Source of the DNA: Oscillospiraceae bacterium
GTDB lineage: Bacteria; Bacillota; Clostridia; Oscillospirales; Ruminococcaceae
Direction: 5' to 3'
Length of the DNA: 64,000 nt
Assembly (NCBI GenBank): GCA_004557855.1
Contig: SFFJ01000004.1
Location: 1 to 64,000 of the forward strand
Shown here: one piece after another, positions 49,641 to 57,798 of the stretch
Layout: every line of letters starts with the position of its first letter
How positions within the stretch are numbered: the first letter of the stretch is position 1
Program-made: the position numbers and the translations under genes
The notes under the pieces: generated by a model
The model's database searches: none
The model's input: only the letters and a program-made list of their open reading frames with translations
Told to the model about the DNA's origin: nothing

Positions 49641-49715
49641 AGATGGGACTTGAACCCACACGTCATGGACACACGCACCTCAAACGTGCCTGTCTGCCTA
49701 TTCCAGCACTTCCGC
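49632..49715 (-). tRNA. tRNA-Leu (anticodon GAG)
   Basis: The minus strand gives an 84-base cloverleaf: GCGGAAG/CTTCCGC acceptor, CACGT-TTGAGGT-GCGTG anticodon arm with GAG, a long variable arm typical of leucine tRNA, GTGGG-TTCAAGT-CCCAT T arm, and an encoded CCA. It reads CUC/CUU codons. Confidence 0.95.
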
Positions 49716-49728
49716 ATAACCATTTGTA

Positions 49729-49756
49729 ATTATACCATCAAAAAGCCGGTTGTCAA
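49729..49756 (-). promoter_or_regulatory. Consensus promoter of tRNA-Leu
   Basis: Minus strand: TTGACA (49751-49756), 16 bases, TATAAT (49729-49734). Confidence 0.85.
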
Positions 49757-50100
49757 GTGCGATTTTACCGAAACCCGCCGCTATATTTTTTCAAAGCCGC
49801 CCCCGGCGGGAACGCCCGCCCCGCCACGATAACGGATGGTGATAAAAGAAACAAAAATACCGCATTATTTTTATCGATAACAGGGGTTGACATCCCGGAA
49901 CCATTACGAGGTGTTTTAGCGCCTTGTCAAAGGCTTTCCTCACTTTCAACACCCATTTAGTGGATATTCCGCCCGCAAACCCCCTTATTTTCCCCCTTTA
50001 CCGCCCGCAAAAGGCCGAAATCGCACCGAAATGTTGAAAACTCGGTGGAAAGTGTGAAATACTTTCTGTATATCTTCCGGCGCCGCCCGGCGGTTAAGTG
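49757..50100. other. Gene-free interval between tRNA-Leu and rsmA
   Basis: This 344-base stretch is less GC-rich than its surroundings. It contains TTATCGATAA (near 49870), a GTTGACATCCCGG segment, and CTTTCAAC/GTTGAAA-like inverted pieces (about 49944 and 50032). No credible reading frame or structured RNA was identified. Confidence 0.4.
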
Positions 50101-50129
50101 TTGCATTTTTCGGCCGGAAACGATATACT
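50101..50129 (+). promoter_or_regulatory. Promoter of rsmA
   Basis: TTGCAT (50101-50106), 17 bases, TATACT (50124-50129), 30 bases before the start codon. Confidence 0.65.
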
Positions 50130-50159
50130 GACCGTAGATTTTTCGATAAGGAGGCCGCT

Positions 50160-51020
50160 ATGCCCACTCTCACCGACCCCGCCGTCATCAAGGAGCTGCT
50201 GCAGCGCCACGGGTTTTCCTTTTCCCGTGCCCTCGGCCAGAATTTCATCATCAACCCCGGCGTTTGCCCCCGCATGGCGGAGCTGGGCGGCGCCGCCCCC
50301 GGGGTAGGGGTGCTGGAGATCGGGCCGGGCTTCGGGGTGCTCACCGCGGAGCTGTGCCGCCGGGCCGAAAAGGTGGTGTCCATCGAGCTGGATGACCGCC
50401 TGCCCCCCATTCTGGCCGAAACGCTGGCGGAATTCCGCAACGTCACCATTGTGCCGGGGGACGCCATGGAGCTGGACCTTGCCGCCCTCATCCGGGAGCA
50501 TTTTGCCGGGATGCCGGTGGTGGTGTGCGCCAACCTGCCCTATTACATCACCTCGCCCATCATCATGCGGCTGCTGGAACAGCCCCTGCCCATCCGCGCC
50601 CTTACGGTGATGGTGCAAAAGGAGGCGGCGGTTCGCATTACGGCGGCGCCCGGCACCAGGGAATGCGGCGCCATCAGTGCGGCGGTGTGGTATTACAGCA
50701 CCCCGCAGATGCTTTTTTCGGTGTCGCGCGGGTCGTTCCTGCCGGCCCCGGCGGTGGATAGCGCCGTCATCCGGCTGGATCTCCCGGAGGTGCTGCCGCC
50801 CGATACGCCCCCCAAGGAGGACTTTTTCCGGGTGGTGCGGGCCGGGTTCGGGCAGCGGCGCAAAACGCTGCTGAATGCCCTTTCCGCCGGCCTGTGCATG
50901 GAAAAGGACGGGGTAAGGCAGCTGCTGGCGGCGGCCGCCCTGCCGGAGACCACCCGGGCCGAGCAGGTGACGCTGGCGCAGTGGAAGGCGCTGGCGGCAG
51001 CCTACGGCAAAATGCAATAA
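50160..51020 (+). CDS. rsmA: 16S rRNA (adenine-1518/1519-N6) dimethyltransferase
   Basis: The 286-residue protein begins with the KsgA signature FSFSRALGQNFIINPGV and has the SAM-binding VLEIGPGFGVLTAELCRRA, the acidic loop SIELDDR, and the catalytic NLPYYITSPIIMRLLE (N-L-P-Y). The C-terminal helical domain includes FGQRRKTLLNALS. It dimethylates two adjacent adenines in the 3' end of 16S rRNA during 30S maturation. AAGGAGG precedes the ATG. Length is normal. It is a single gene with its own promoter. Confidence 0.95.
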   Translation: MPTLTDPAVIKELLQRHGFSFSRALGQNFIINPGVCPRMAELGGAAPGVGVLEIGPGFGVLTAELCRRAEKVVSIELDDRLPPILAETLAEFRNVTIVPGDAMELDLAALIREHFAGMPVVVCANLPYYITSPIIMRLLEQPLPIRALTVMVQKEAAVRITAAPGTRECGAISAAVWYYSTPQMLFSVSRGSFLPAPAVDSAVIRLDLPEVLPPDTPPKEDFFRVVRAGFGQRRKTLLNALSAGLCMEKDGVRQLLAAAALPETTRAEQVTLAQWKALAAAYGKMQ

Positions 51021-51092
51021 CACGGTTCCTGCCGGGCGGAAAGCGCAGCTGCTTTCGGCCCGGTTTTTGCAGGCTCCTGCAAGGGGCAGGGT

Positions 51093-51178
51093 AGGGCCGC
51101 AGGCCGCCCCGGCTCCGCCGGGGCCGGCGGGCTCCGCCCGCCGAAACCGTCCTTCGGACGGTTTGGCCTGCGGCCCTT
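51093..51178. repeat. Modular palindromic intergenic repeat, copy 10
   Basis: Arms AGGGCCGCAGGC and GCCTGCGGCCCT enclose GCCCCGGC/GCCGGGGC, GGCGGGC/GCCCGCC and AAACCGTCC/GGACGGTTT hairpins: the modules of copy 2 in the reverse order. Confidence 0.87.
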
Positions 51179-51349
51179 TTGCCCCTTTCGCAAACCGTAA
51201 AAAAGCCGTTTTTCCCCCGCGCGCACGCCCGCACACGCAGGCAAGCCGACGCAAAGTACTGCTTATGGGACACTGCCCCTGCTAAAATGAAGCTGAAAAG
51301 CAGCCGCGGCCCCTTTTCCGGAGAGAGAACAGACCCCCCGCGGCCGGGA

Positions 51350-51685
51350 TCAGTCCCGCGCCGCCAGCAGCCCCAGGGCAAAATCCATGATCCGCTGCTT
51401 TTCGGCCGGTGTCAGCCGGTCCAGGAGGGCAGAAAGCCCCTCCGCCCCGCCTTCCGCTTGGAGGGCGGGCTTTTCTATTTGCGGCGAATGTCCGCACAGC
51501 CAGTCCACCGTCACATCGTACCGGTCGGCAATTTCCCGCAGCTTATTCCGGTAGGAATTGCTGCGCCCGGCCCGCCAGTCGGCCACCACGTTGCCGGTTT
51601 TGTAGCCGATGGAACGGGCAAATTCGGCGTCGGCGCCATGCCGGTCGGGGATGAGAGAGAGAATTCTTTGCAGCATAATATCCAT
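51350..51685 (-). CDS. XRE-family repressor
   Basis: The 111 residues contain a helix-turn-helix (about 5-65: ILSLIPDRHGADAEFARSIG, YKTGNVVADWRAGRSNSYRN, LREIADRYDVTVDWLCGHS) like phage CI-type repressors, then a helical tail (LSALLDRLTPAEKQRIMDFA). GAAAGGCGTG lies before the ATG. It is divergent from a two-gene holin-like unit, with a perfect palindrome between them that should be its operator. A phage-derived origin is likely. Confidence 0.85.
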   Translation of the reverse strand: MDIMLQRILSLIPDRHGADAEFARSIGYKTGNVVADWRAGRSNSYRNKLREIADRYDVTVDWLCGHSPQIEKPALQAEGGAEGLSALLDRLTPAEKQRIMDFALGLLAARD

Positions 51686-51720
51686 ATTTTCACGCCTTTC
51701 TTTGGTCGATCCTACAAAAA

Positions 51721-51771
51721 CTCATAAATTATGAGAAAACACTTGAAATCACATAAAACATGAGTTACAAT
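51721..51771 (+). promoter_or_regulatory. Operator-promoter region controlled by the XRE repressor
   Basis: CTCATAAATTATGAG (51721-51735) is a perfect palindrome. A sigma-A promoter follows: TTGAAA (51743-51748), 17 bases, TACAAT (51766-51771). A second half-matching site (CATAAAACATGAG) fills the spacer. The layout suggests repression of the rightward transcript. No gene is convincing between 51772 and 52004. Confidence 0.75.
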
Positions 51772-52004
51772 GAAAAGTGGCCATTTCCCCGAAAGTTCGG
51801 GAAAACTACTGCTTTTGACGAAATCAAGCGGTCTCACAGCTTTATTGTAGCCGTGAAAGCCGCCGTTGTCAAGAGGGTAAAACCTCATGGATATGAGTTT
51901 TCAGGGAACGGCCGGTCGGTGGGACGGCCTGCATTTTGCAGCGGGGGAGCCGCCCCATCCCCAAAAACAAAGCCCCGGCCGCAGCCGGGCAGAGAGGAAA
52001 CACA

Positions 52005-52244
52005 ATGGAACAGGAAATCATCGCAGCAGTGCTGGCCCTTTGCGGCAGCTTGTGCGGCACCTACTTTGCCAACCGCAAAGCCTCGGCGCTCATCGCCTAC
52101 CGGCTGGAGCAGCTGGAGCAAAAGGTGAACCGGCACAACCACGTCATCGAACGGCAGTACGAGCTGGAAAAACGGTTTGCGGAGCATGAACGGGACTATG
52201 CCGCTGTCTGCCACCGCATCCGGGAGCTGGAGAAAGGAGCATGA
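52005..52244 (+). CDS. Small XhlA-like membrane/coiled-coil protein
   Basis: The 79-residue protein has an N-terminal membrane span (IIAAVLALCGSLCGTYFAN) followed by a long amphipathic coiled coil (YRLEQLEQKVNRHNHVIERQ). Proteins of this type precede the holin in phage lysis cassettes. GAGAGGAAACAC precedes the ATG. Its stop overlaps the start of the next gene (ATGA), so the two are co-translated. It lies about 230 bases after the XRE-controlled promoter. Confidence 0.65.
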   Translation: MEQEIIAAVLALCGSLCGTYFANRKASALIAYRLEQLEQKVNRHNHVIERQYELEKRFAEHERDYAAVCHRIRELEKGA

Positions 52245-52534
52245 AAATGAATGAATTTGTGACATGGGAGGCGCTGGGCAGCTATGCCGGCGCCGTGATG
52301 ATGGTCACCCTCATCACGCAGCTTTTGAAGGGTACCCCGCTGGGACGCTGGAACAGCCAGCTGGTGGCCTATCTTATGGCGGCGGCGCTGCTGGTGGGCG
52401 CCGAGGCCGCAAACGGCCGCCCCCTGACGGTGCAAAGCACCGTTTTGTGCCTGCTGAACGCAGTCATGGTCGCCCTGGCCGCCGGCGGTGCCTATGATGC
52501 CGCCACCACCGTCCCCTTCCGCCACGAGGAGTAA
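52241..52534 (+). CDS. Holin-like membrane protein
   Basis: The 97 residues have three hydrophobic segments (SYAGAVMMVTLITQLL, QLVAYLMAAALLVGAEAA, STVLCLLNAVMVALAAGGAY) separated by short loops and a charged C-terminus, with GTPLGRWNSQLVAYL typical of class II phage holin-like proteins. AAAGGAG precedes the ATG inside the upstream gene. No endolysin gene follows, and no other phage genes are nearby, so this is a small cassette or prophage remnant, not an active lysis module. Confidence 0.65.
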   Translation: MKMNEFVTWEALGSYAGAVMMVTLITQLLKGTPLGRWNSQLVAYLMAAALLVGAEAANGRPLTVQSTVLCLLNAVMVALAAGGAYDAATTVPFRHEE

Positions 52535-52556
52535 AACAAAGGCCGGGCTGCTGCTT

Positions 52557-52826
52557 TTATTCTTCCTTCGGGAAGACTTCTATCATCAGGCGGCAGCCCA
52601 GCCGCACCCCCTCCGCAAAAGAACGGAAAGCATTTTCGGAAGAAAGCGTTTCCTGTATTTCTTCAAATTCCCGAAAAATCTCCTGCATATCGGATGGAAG
52701 AAAGGAATTGAGCCGGGTTTCCTTTTCCACCAGTTCCGTCAGTGCCTGCCGATATCGGGGAAGGTCGGTTATTTGAAAATCGGCAGGGAACAGATTGCCA
52801 TAATAAAGCTCCTTTAAGAGAGACAT
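52557..52826 (-). CDS. DUF6809-like small protein
   Basis: The 89 residues open MSLLKELYYGNLFPAD and have LTELVEKETRLNSFLPSDMQ and FRSFAEGVRLGCRLMIEVF. This pattern occurs in short Clostridia proteins often next to mobile-element genes. AAAGGAGGT precedes the ATG. The gene is more AT-rich than its surroundings, which hints at horizontal transfer along with the holin cassette. No function is known. Confidence 0.7.
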   Translation of the reverse strand: MSLLKELYYGNLFPADFQITDLPRYRQALTELVEKETRLNSFLPSDMQEIFREFEEIQETLSSENAFRSFAEGVRLGCRLMIEVFPKEE

Positions 52827-52988
52827 GGCGGCACCTCCTTTTCTTTCAGCATAGCACCGGGAAAGCAGTGTGTCTCCAACCCAAAGTAAGTATTTCTTCG
52901 GATTGGATTGCTTTTCCCACAATCCGCAACAGAGTGCCGCAAGAACGGCTTTCTTTCGGGGGAGCAAAAAAGAAAATAAAAAAAGTCA

Positions 52989-53017
52989 TTGACAAACGGG
53001 AAGTCGTGGCATATAAT
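52989..53017 (+). promoter_or_regulatory. Consensus promoter of the tryptophan transporter operon
   Basis: TTGACA (52989-52994), 17 bases, TATAAT (53012-53017), immediately upstream of the T-box leader. Confidence 0.88.
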
Positions 53018-53045
53018 AGCCACAAATACAAAACCTGTGATCGAG

Positions 53046-53312
53046 AAGAGTAACCGGTCAATTTTCGTTTATAGCGAACCGCAGATGGTGAAAGTGCGGC
53101 AGCGGAAGGATCGGCGAATGGCCTCGTGAGGGCGGCCGAACACGCCGAAAGGCGCCAGTAGCAGCCGACGGGAAACCGGCCCCGTTATCCATCCCGGCTT
53201 GCATCATGTGTGTAAGAACAGAGAGGACGCCGTTTGGCGCCAATGTGGGTGGTACCGCAGAACTGATATCCAGTCCTGTCCCAAGCAATGACTTGGGATG
53301 GGATTTTTTATT
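53046..53312 (+). promoter_or_regulatory. T-box leader with tryptophan specifier and terminator
   Basis: The leader contains GAAGAGTAACC (stem I base/E-loop), AGATGGTGAAAGTGCGGCA (distal loop), and GGCGAATGGCC, in which TGG (53119-53121) is the specifier in the usual GAA-codon context. The conserved antiterminator bulge GGGTGGTACCGCAG lies at 53247-53260. A terminator (TCCCAAGC/CTTGGGA then T6) ends it at 53312. TGG pairs with tRNA-Trp, so uncharged tRNA-Trp should turn the operon on. Confidence 0.9.
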
Positions 53313-53425
53313 TTGCCGAAAGGAGCGTGCGCCATGAAAATACTGCTTTTGCCGGGGCGGCGATGGCGCCAGGCGACAGAACCGTGACCGCCGATAACAC
53401 CATAAACCGAAAAGGAGATATCACC

Positions 53426-54400
53426 ATGAAAACCAACCTGAAAAAATTTGCCGCCCTTATTCTTGCCGTTTTGTTCGTATGCTGCCTTGCCGCCTGCGGC
53501 GGGGAACAGCAAAAGGTCTCGATCATCGGCATCAGCCAGTACGGCGAGCATGAAAGCCTGGATAACTGCCGGTTGGGCTTTTTGCAGGGACTGAAGGACG
53601 CGGGTCTCACGGAAGGTGTCGACTATGTCATCGACTACCAGAACGCCGGGTTTGATGATAACATCGTAAAGCAGATCGCCGAGAGCTTCAGCGCCAATAA
53701 TGTCGCCCTGATGTGCGGCATCGCCACCCCCAGCGCCATGGCCTGCTATGCCGCCGCCGAAAATAAAAACATCCCCGTTATCTTTACCGCCATTACCGAC
53801 CCGGTACAGGCCAAGCTGGATACCGGCAACGTGACCGGCACCAGCGATAAGCTGGCGGTGGAGGGACAGCTGGAGCTGATCCGTGCCATGCAGCCGGACG
53901 CCGAGACCATCGGCATTTTGTACACCACCAGCGAGCCGAATTCGGTTTCCGCCATTGCGGAATATGAGGAAAAAGCCCCGGCCTACGGCTTTACCATCGA
54001 GGCGGTGGGGGTGACCTCCCAGCCGGAGGTGGTGCAGGCCTGCGATACCCTGCTGGCCAAAGGGGTGGACTGCATGAGCAACCTGACCGACAACAACGTG
54101 GTGGGGATGCTGCCCGCCATTCTGGAAAAGACCAACGCCAAAAAGGTGCCGGTTTACGGCAGCGAGATCGAGCAGGTAAAGAAGGGCTGCGTTGCCTCCA
54201 TCGGCATTGATTATTTTGAGCTGGGACGGCAGACCGGTGCGATGGCCGCAAAGGTTTTGAAGGGCGAGGCCACCTGCGAGGAGATGCCCTATGAGACCAT
54301 CAAGGAGTACGGGCTGTATGTCAGCTACCCCGCCATGGAGGAAATGGGCTTGACCCTGCCGGAGGATTACGCTGCCCGTGCCATCGATGCCAACGCCTGA
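53426..54400 (+). CDS. trpX: ABC transporter substrate-binding lipoprotein, probable tryptophan
   Basis: The 324-residue protein has a lipoprotein signal (lipobox CCLAAC, cysteine near residue 22) and the ABC_sub_bind (DUF534) fold: SIIGISQYGEHESLDNCRLG, YQNAGFDDNIVKQIAES, AITDPVQAKLDTGNVTGTS, IGILYTTSEPNSVSAIAEYE, and GIDYFELGRQTGAMAAKVL. This family feeds the TrpXYZ importers. A Trp-specific T-box in front makes tryptophan the best substrate guess. AAAGGAG precedes the ATG. First gene of a three-gene operon with permease and ATPase. Confidence 0.88.
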   Translation: MKTNLKKFAALILAVLFVCCLAACGGEQQKVSIIGISQYGEHESLDNCRLGFLQGLKDAGLTEGVDYVIDYQNAGFDDNIVKQIAESFSANNVALMCGIATPSAMACYAAAENKNIPVIFTAITDPVQAKLDTGNVTGTSDKLAVEGQLELIRAMQPDAETIGILYTTSEPNSVSAIAEYEEKAPAYGFTIEAVGVTSQPEVVQACDTLLAKGVDCMSNLTDNNVVGMLPAILEKTNAKKVPVYGSEIEQVKKGCVASIGIDYFELGRQTGAMAAKVLKGEATCEEMPYETIKEYGLYVSYPAMEEMGLTLPEDYAARAIDANA

Positions 54401-54434
54401 TTTTGATTTTTGATGTGACCGCAAGGAGAACGCC

Positions 54435-55343
54435 ATGCTGAACGTGATACTGGAAACCTGTGCCGGGACCCTGACGCAGGGGCTCATCTATGCCATATTG
54501 TCCTACGGCATTTTCATCACCTACAAAATACTGGACTTCCCCGACCTGACGGTGGACGGCAGCTTCCCCCTCGGGGCGGCGGTCACTGCCGTGCTGCTCA
54601 CCCGCGGCGTCAATGCATGGTTGACGCTGCCGGTGGCGATGCTCATCGGGGCGGCGGCCGGGCTTTGCACGGGGCTTATCCATGTCCGGGCCCGGGTGCG
54701 GGACCTGCTGGCCGGCATCATCACCATGACGGCGCTGTATTCCGTCAACCTGCAGATCGCAGGCTCCAACCTGATGGTGGAACGGGCCATCGATACCATT
54801 TATACCTCCGCGCCGGTGATGGCGCTGCTGGGCGGCGTGCCGCTCTTGTACCGCAAGCTCATCCTATCGCTGCTGCTGGTGGTGGTCATCGGGGCCATCC
54901 TGGAATGGTATTTTTCCACCAAAAACGGCCTGCTGCTGCGGGCGGTGGGGGATAACGAAACGCTGGTGACCACCCTTGCGGTGGATAAGGGCCGGATGAA
55001 AATTCTGGGGCTGGTCATCGCCAATGCACTGGTGGCGCTTTCCGGCTGCATCGTCTGCCAGGAGGGGCGCTCCTTCAGCGCCACGATGGGCACCGGCCAG
55101 ATGGTATTCGGTCTGGCGGCGGTCATCATCGGTACCACGCTGTTCCGCCGCATGACCTTTGTAAAGGGCACCGCGGCGGTGGTCATCGGCAGTATTCTGT
55201 ATAAGGCCTGTATTCAGGCGGCGATCCTGCTGGGGCTGCCCGCCAATATGCTGAAATTTATAACGGCTGCCTTGTTCCTTGTCATCCTCATCACCGGGAA
55301 CATGGGCCGCGGGAAGGGAGGCGCCGACCGTGCTGGAGCTTAA
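54435..55343 (+). CDS. trpY: ABC transporter permease, probable tryptophan
   Basis: The 302-residue protein has about eight or nine membrane spans and matches the permease paired with DUF534 binding proteins: GLIYAILSYGIFITYKILDF, PDLTVDGSFPLGAAVTAVLL, LAGIITMTALYSVNLQIAGS, SGCIVCQEGRSFSATMGTGQ, GLAAVIIGTTLFRR. It resembles branched-chain-type permeases. AAGGAGAACGCC precedes the ATG. The following ATPase gene starts 14 bases before its stop. The T-box upstream suggests tryptophan transport. Confidence 0.88.
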   Translation: MLNVILETCAGTLTQGLIYAILSYGIFITYKILDFPDLTVDGSFPLGAAVTAVLLTRGVNAWLTLPVAMLIGAAAGLCTGLIHVRARVRDLLAGIITMTALYSVNLQIAGSNLMVERAIDTIYTSAPVMALLGGVPLLYRKLILSLLLVVVIGAILEWYFSTKNGLLLRAVGDNETLVTTLAVDKGRMKILGLVIANALVALSGCIVCQEGRSFSATMGTGQMVFGLAAVIIGTTLFRRMTFVKGTAAVVIGSILYKACIQAAILLGLPANMLKFITAALFLVILITGNMGRGKGGADRAGA

Positions 55344-56103
55344 AAACATCACCAAAATATATAACCCCGGGGAGATCACCGAAGCCTGCCTGTTCCGGGA
55401 TTTCAACCTTTCGGTGGAGGCCGGTGAATTCGTGTCCATCGTGGGCAGCAACGGCAGCGGCAAAACCTCGCTGCTCAATATCATCTGCGGCAGCATCCCC
55501 ATCGAGGGCGGCGACGTCATCATTGACGGGGAAAGCATGCTGCATAAAAAGGAATTTGTGCGGTACCGCCGCTTCGGGCGGGTGTACCAGAACCCCGCCT
55601 TCGGCACCAGCCCCAACCTGACGATGTTCGAGAACCTTTCGCTGGCCGATAATAAGGGCAAAGCCTATGACCTGGGCCGGGGCGTCAACCACCCCCGCCG
55701 GGAGGCCTACCGGGAGCAGCTGGCGGCGCTGGGACTGGGGCTGGAGGACAAAATGGACGTGAAGATGGGGGCGCTTTCCGGGGGGCAGCGGCAGGCGGTC
55801 GCCCTGCTGATGGCCACCATGACCCCCATTGATTTTCTCATCCTGGATGAGCACACCGCCGCCCTGGACCCCAAAACCGCCGATACCATCATGGCGCTGA
55901 CCGACCGGGTGGTGCGGGAAAAGGGCCTGACGGCCATCATGGTGACCCACAACCTGCGCTATGCCGTGGAATACGGCAGCCGCCTTTTGATGATGGATAA
56001 GGGGCAGCTGGTGCTGGATGCCGCCGGGGAGCAAAAGCGGCAGATGGGCGTGGAGGATATCCTTGACCTGTTTACGAAAATCAGTATCGAGTGCGGCAAC
56101 TGA
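55330..56103 (+). CDS. trpZ: ABC transporter ATP-binding protein, probable tryptophan
   Basis: The 257-residue ATPase has Walker A VGSNGSGKTSLLNI, Q-loop RVYQNPAFGTSPNLTMFENL, ABC signature LSGGQRQAVALLMATM, Walker B DFLILDEHTAALDPKTA and the H-loop IMVTHNLRYAVEYG. The GTG at 55330 is chosen because GGGAGG lies eight bases upstream and the family starts LELKNITKIY. It overlaps the permease by 14 bases, which couples translation. It energises uptake with trpX and trpY. Confidence 0.9.
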   Translation: MLELKNITKIYNPGEITEACLFRDFNLSVEAGEFVSIVGSNGSGKTSLLNIICGSIPIEGGDVIIDGESMLHKKEFVRYRRFGRVYQNPAFGTSPNLTMFENLSLADNKGKAYDLGRGVNHPRREAYREQLAALGLGLEDKMDVKMGALSGGQRQAVALLMATMTPIDFLILDEHTAALDPKTADTIMALTDRVVREKGLTAIMVTHNLRYAVEYGSRLLMMDKGQLVLDAAGEQKRQMGVEDILDLFTKISIECGN

Positions 56104-56147
56104 TGCCGCCCCTGCCGCCAAACGGCAAAGGGGGCTTTTGCAAAGAA

Positions 56148-56177
56148 AAGTTCGGGGGAAACGCCGGACTTTTTTTG
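56148..56177 (+). terminator. Terminator after the transporter operon
   Basis: AAGTTCGG and CCGGACTT pair around GGGAAACG, followed by T7. Confidence 0.8.
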
Positions 56178-56326
56178 CGTTTGCGGGGGCGGGGGAGATT
56201 GTTTTAGGGCGGAAAATCTGCTATACTGTCATTGACCGGAGTTAATTTTCCCGGCGTTTACATATTGTTCAAGCAAAATGCCGGAAACTGCGGTATGATA
56301 ATAGAAAAGCACAGGGGGGCAGCGGG

Positions 56327-57190
56327 ATGTTCGGATATGTAAAGACCTGCACGCCGCAGCTGCGCCTGTGCGAATGGGAAGCCTACCGGGGCATCTACTG
56401 CGGGCTGTGCCGCACGCTGGGGCGGCGGTTCGGGCCGCTGGCAAGGCTGACCTTGAGCTATGATTTTACCTTTTACGCCATGCTGGAAATGGCGCTGGGG
56501 GAGGAGACCCCGACCTTTCAAAGGCGGGGCTGCGGGGTGAACCCCCTGCGGCGCTGCCTGCACTGTGAGGAGAACGAGGCGCTTTCCCATGCGGCGGACC
56601 TGGCGGTGCTTTCGCTGTGGTACAAGGCGGAGGATACCATCGAGGACGGCGGCCTGTGGAGCCGGTGCGGTGGACGCCTGCTGCGGCTGATGCTGCGGCG
56701 GCAGTACCGCCGGGTGGCGCAGCAGTATCCCACCGTCGATGCGGTATTCGCCGGGGAGATGCAGCGCCAGCGGGAGCTGGAGCAGCGCCCCGACGCCGGA
56801 CTGGACGAGCTGTGCGAGCCGACCGCCAAAATGACGGCGGCGATGCTGGGGCTCATCAGCGGGGAGGCGGGCGAGCGCAGGATACTGGAACGACTGGGCT
56901 ATCTGCTGGGGCGGTATATCTACATGGCGGATGCGCTGGACGACCGGGAAAAGGACCGAAAGCATGGGGATTTTAACCCGTTTTTACGGATAGAAAGCGA
57001 CCCCGGGGAGGCGGTGCGGCACGCCGAGGGCAGCCTGCTGCTGACGATAGGGGAGATGGGCGCGGCATTGGATTTATTGGAGCTGCGGCGCTTTTCGCCG
57101 ATTTTGGAGAATATCATCCGTCTGGGCCTGTCCCAAACGGTGGAGCAACTGAAACTACCCCCCGAGCAAAGGAGGAAACACAAGGAATGA
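56327..57190 (+). CDS. DUF5685 family protein
   Basis: The 287-residue protein opens with [20 protein letters not shown] and [16 protein letters not shown], the cysteine-containing start of DUF5685. [19 protein letters not shown] and later [19 protein letters not shown] follow. The overall helical pattern with an early aspartate region and a late D-x-x-D-R-x-K-D has been likened to a prenyl-synthase-like or heme-free helical fold, but no activity is known. It overlaps the start of the J-domain gene by four bases (ATGA), so the pair is coupled. This neighbour relation with a DnaJ-like protein is typical of Clostridia. Confidence 0.82.
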   Translation: MFGYVKTCTPQLRLCEWEAYRGIYCGLCRTLGRRFGPLARLTLSYDFTFYAMLEMALGEETPTFQRRGCGVNPLRRCLHCEENEALSHAADLAVLSLWYKAEDTIEDGGLWSRCGGRLLRLMLRRQYRRVAQQYPTVDAVFAGEMQRQRELEQRPDAGLDELCEPTAKMTAAMLGLISGEAGERRILERLGYLLGRYIYMADALDDREKDRKHGDFNPFLRIESDPGEAVRHAEGSLLLTIGEMGAALDLLELRRFSPILENIIRLGLSQTVEQLKLPPEQRRKHKE

Positions 57191-57798
57191 CTGACCCCTA
57201 TAAAGTTTTGGGAGTAAGCCCCCATGCGACCGACGACGAGGTGAAGGACGCCTACCGCCGGCTGGCACGGAAATATCACCCCGATAACTATGTAAATAAC
57301 CCGCTTTCCGACCTTGCGACCGAGAAGATGAAGGAGATCAACGAGGCGTATGATGAGATCCAGCGGCAGCGCAAGGGCAGCGGCAGCGGCTACGGGCAGC
57401 AGAGCTATGGCGGGTATCAGCAGGGCTACGGCGGCTACCGGCAGCAAAGCTACGGCGGCTCCGGGCAGTTTGCGGATATCCGGCGGCTCATCAACCTGAA
57501 CCGGCTGGCCGACGCCGAGGAGCTGCTGGACGGGGTGGCCTCCGGCAGCCGGGGCGCCGAGTGGAACTATCTGAAGGGCGTGGTGAACTACCGTAAGGGC
57601 TGGCTGGATAACGCAGTGACCTATTTGAATACGGCGTGCAGTATGGAGCCGGGCAACATGGAATACCGGCAGGCGCTGAACCAGCTGACCCAGCGGCAGC
57701 AGGGATATGCCCAGGCGGGCGGCACCAGCATGTGCGAGGTATGCGCTTCGCTTTATTGTGCCAATGCCTGCTGTAACTGCATGGGAGGTGGCTGCTGA
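57187..57798 (+). CDS. J-domain protein with TPR-like tail
   Basis: The 203-residue protein starts with a J domain (about 3-67: [33 protein letters not shown] with the HPD motif, [14 protein letters not shown]). A Gly/Tyr/Gln-rich linker (about 75-100) and a helical repeat region ([40 protein letters not shown]) follow, then a cysteine cluster ([21 protein letters not shown]). It should stimulate DnaK ATPase. It lies between DUF5685 and a membrane protein gene, with one- to four-base overlaps on both sides. The Cys cluster at the end may bind metal. Confidence 0.87.
   Translation: MTDPYKVLGVSPHATDDEVKDAYRRLARKYHPDNYVNNPLSDLATEKMKEINEAYDEIQRQRKGSGSGYGQQSYGGYQQGYGGYRQQSYGGSGQFADIRRLINLNRLADAEELLDGVASGSRGAEWNYLKGVVNYRKGWLDNAVTYLNTACSMEPGNMEYRQALNQLTQRQQGYAQAGGTSMCEVCASLYCANACCNCMGGGC

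Noticed and set aside
51350-52826. Complete prophage
   Set aside because: Only a repressor, two lysis-cassette-like genes and a DUF6809 gene are present; no integrase, packaging, structural or endolysin gene is visible.
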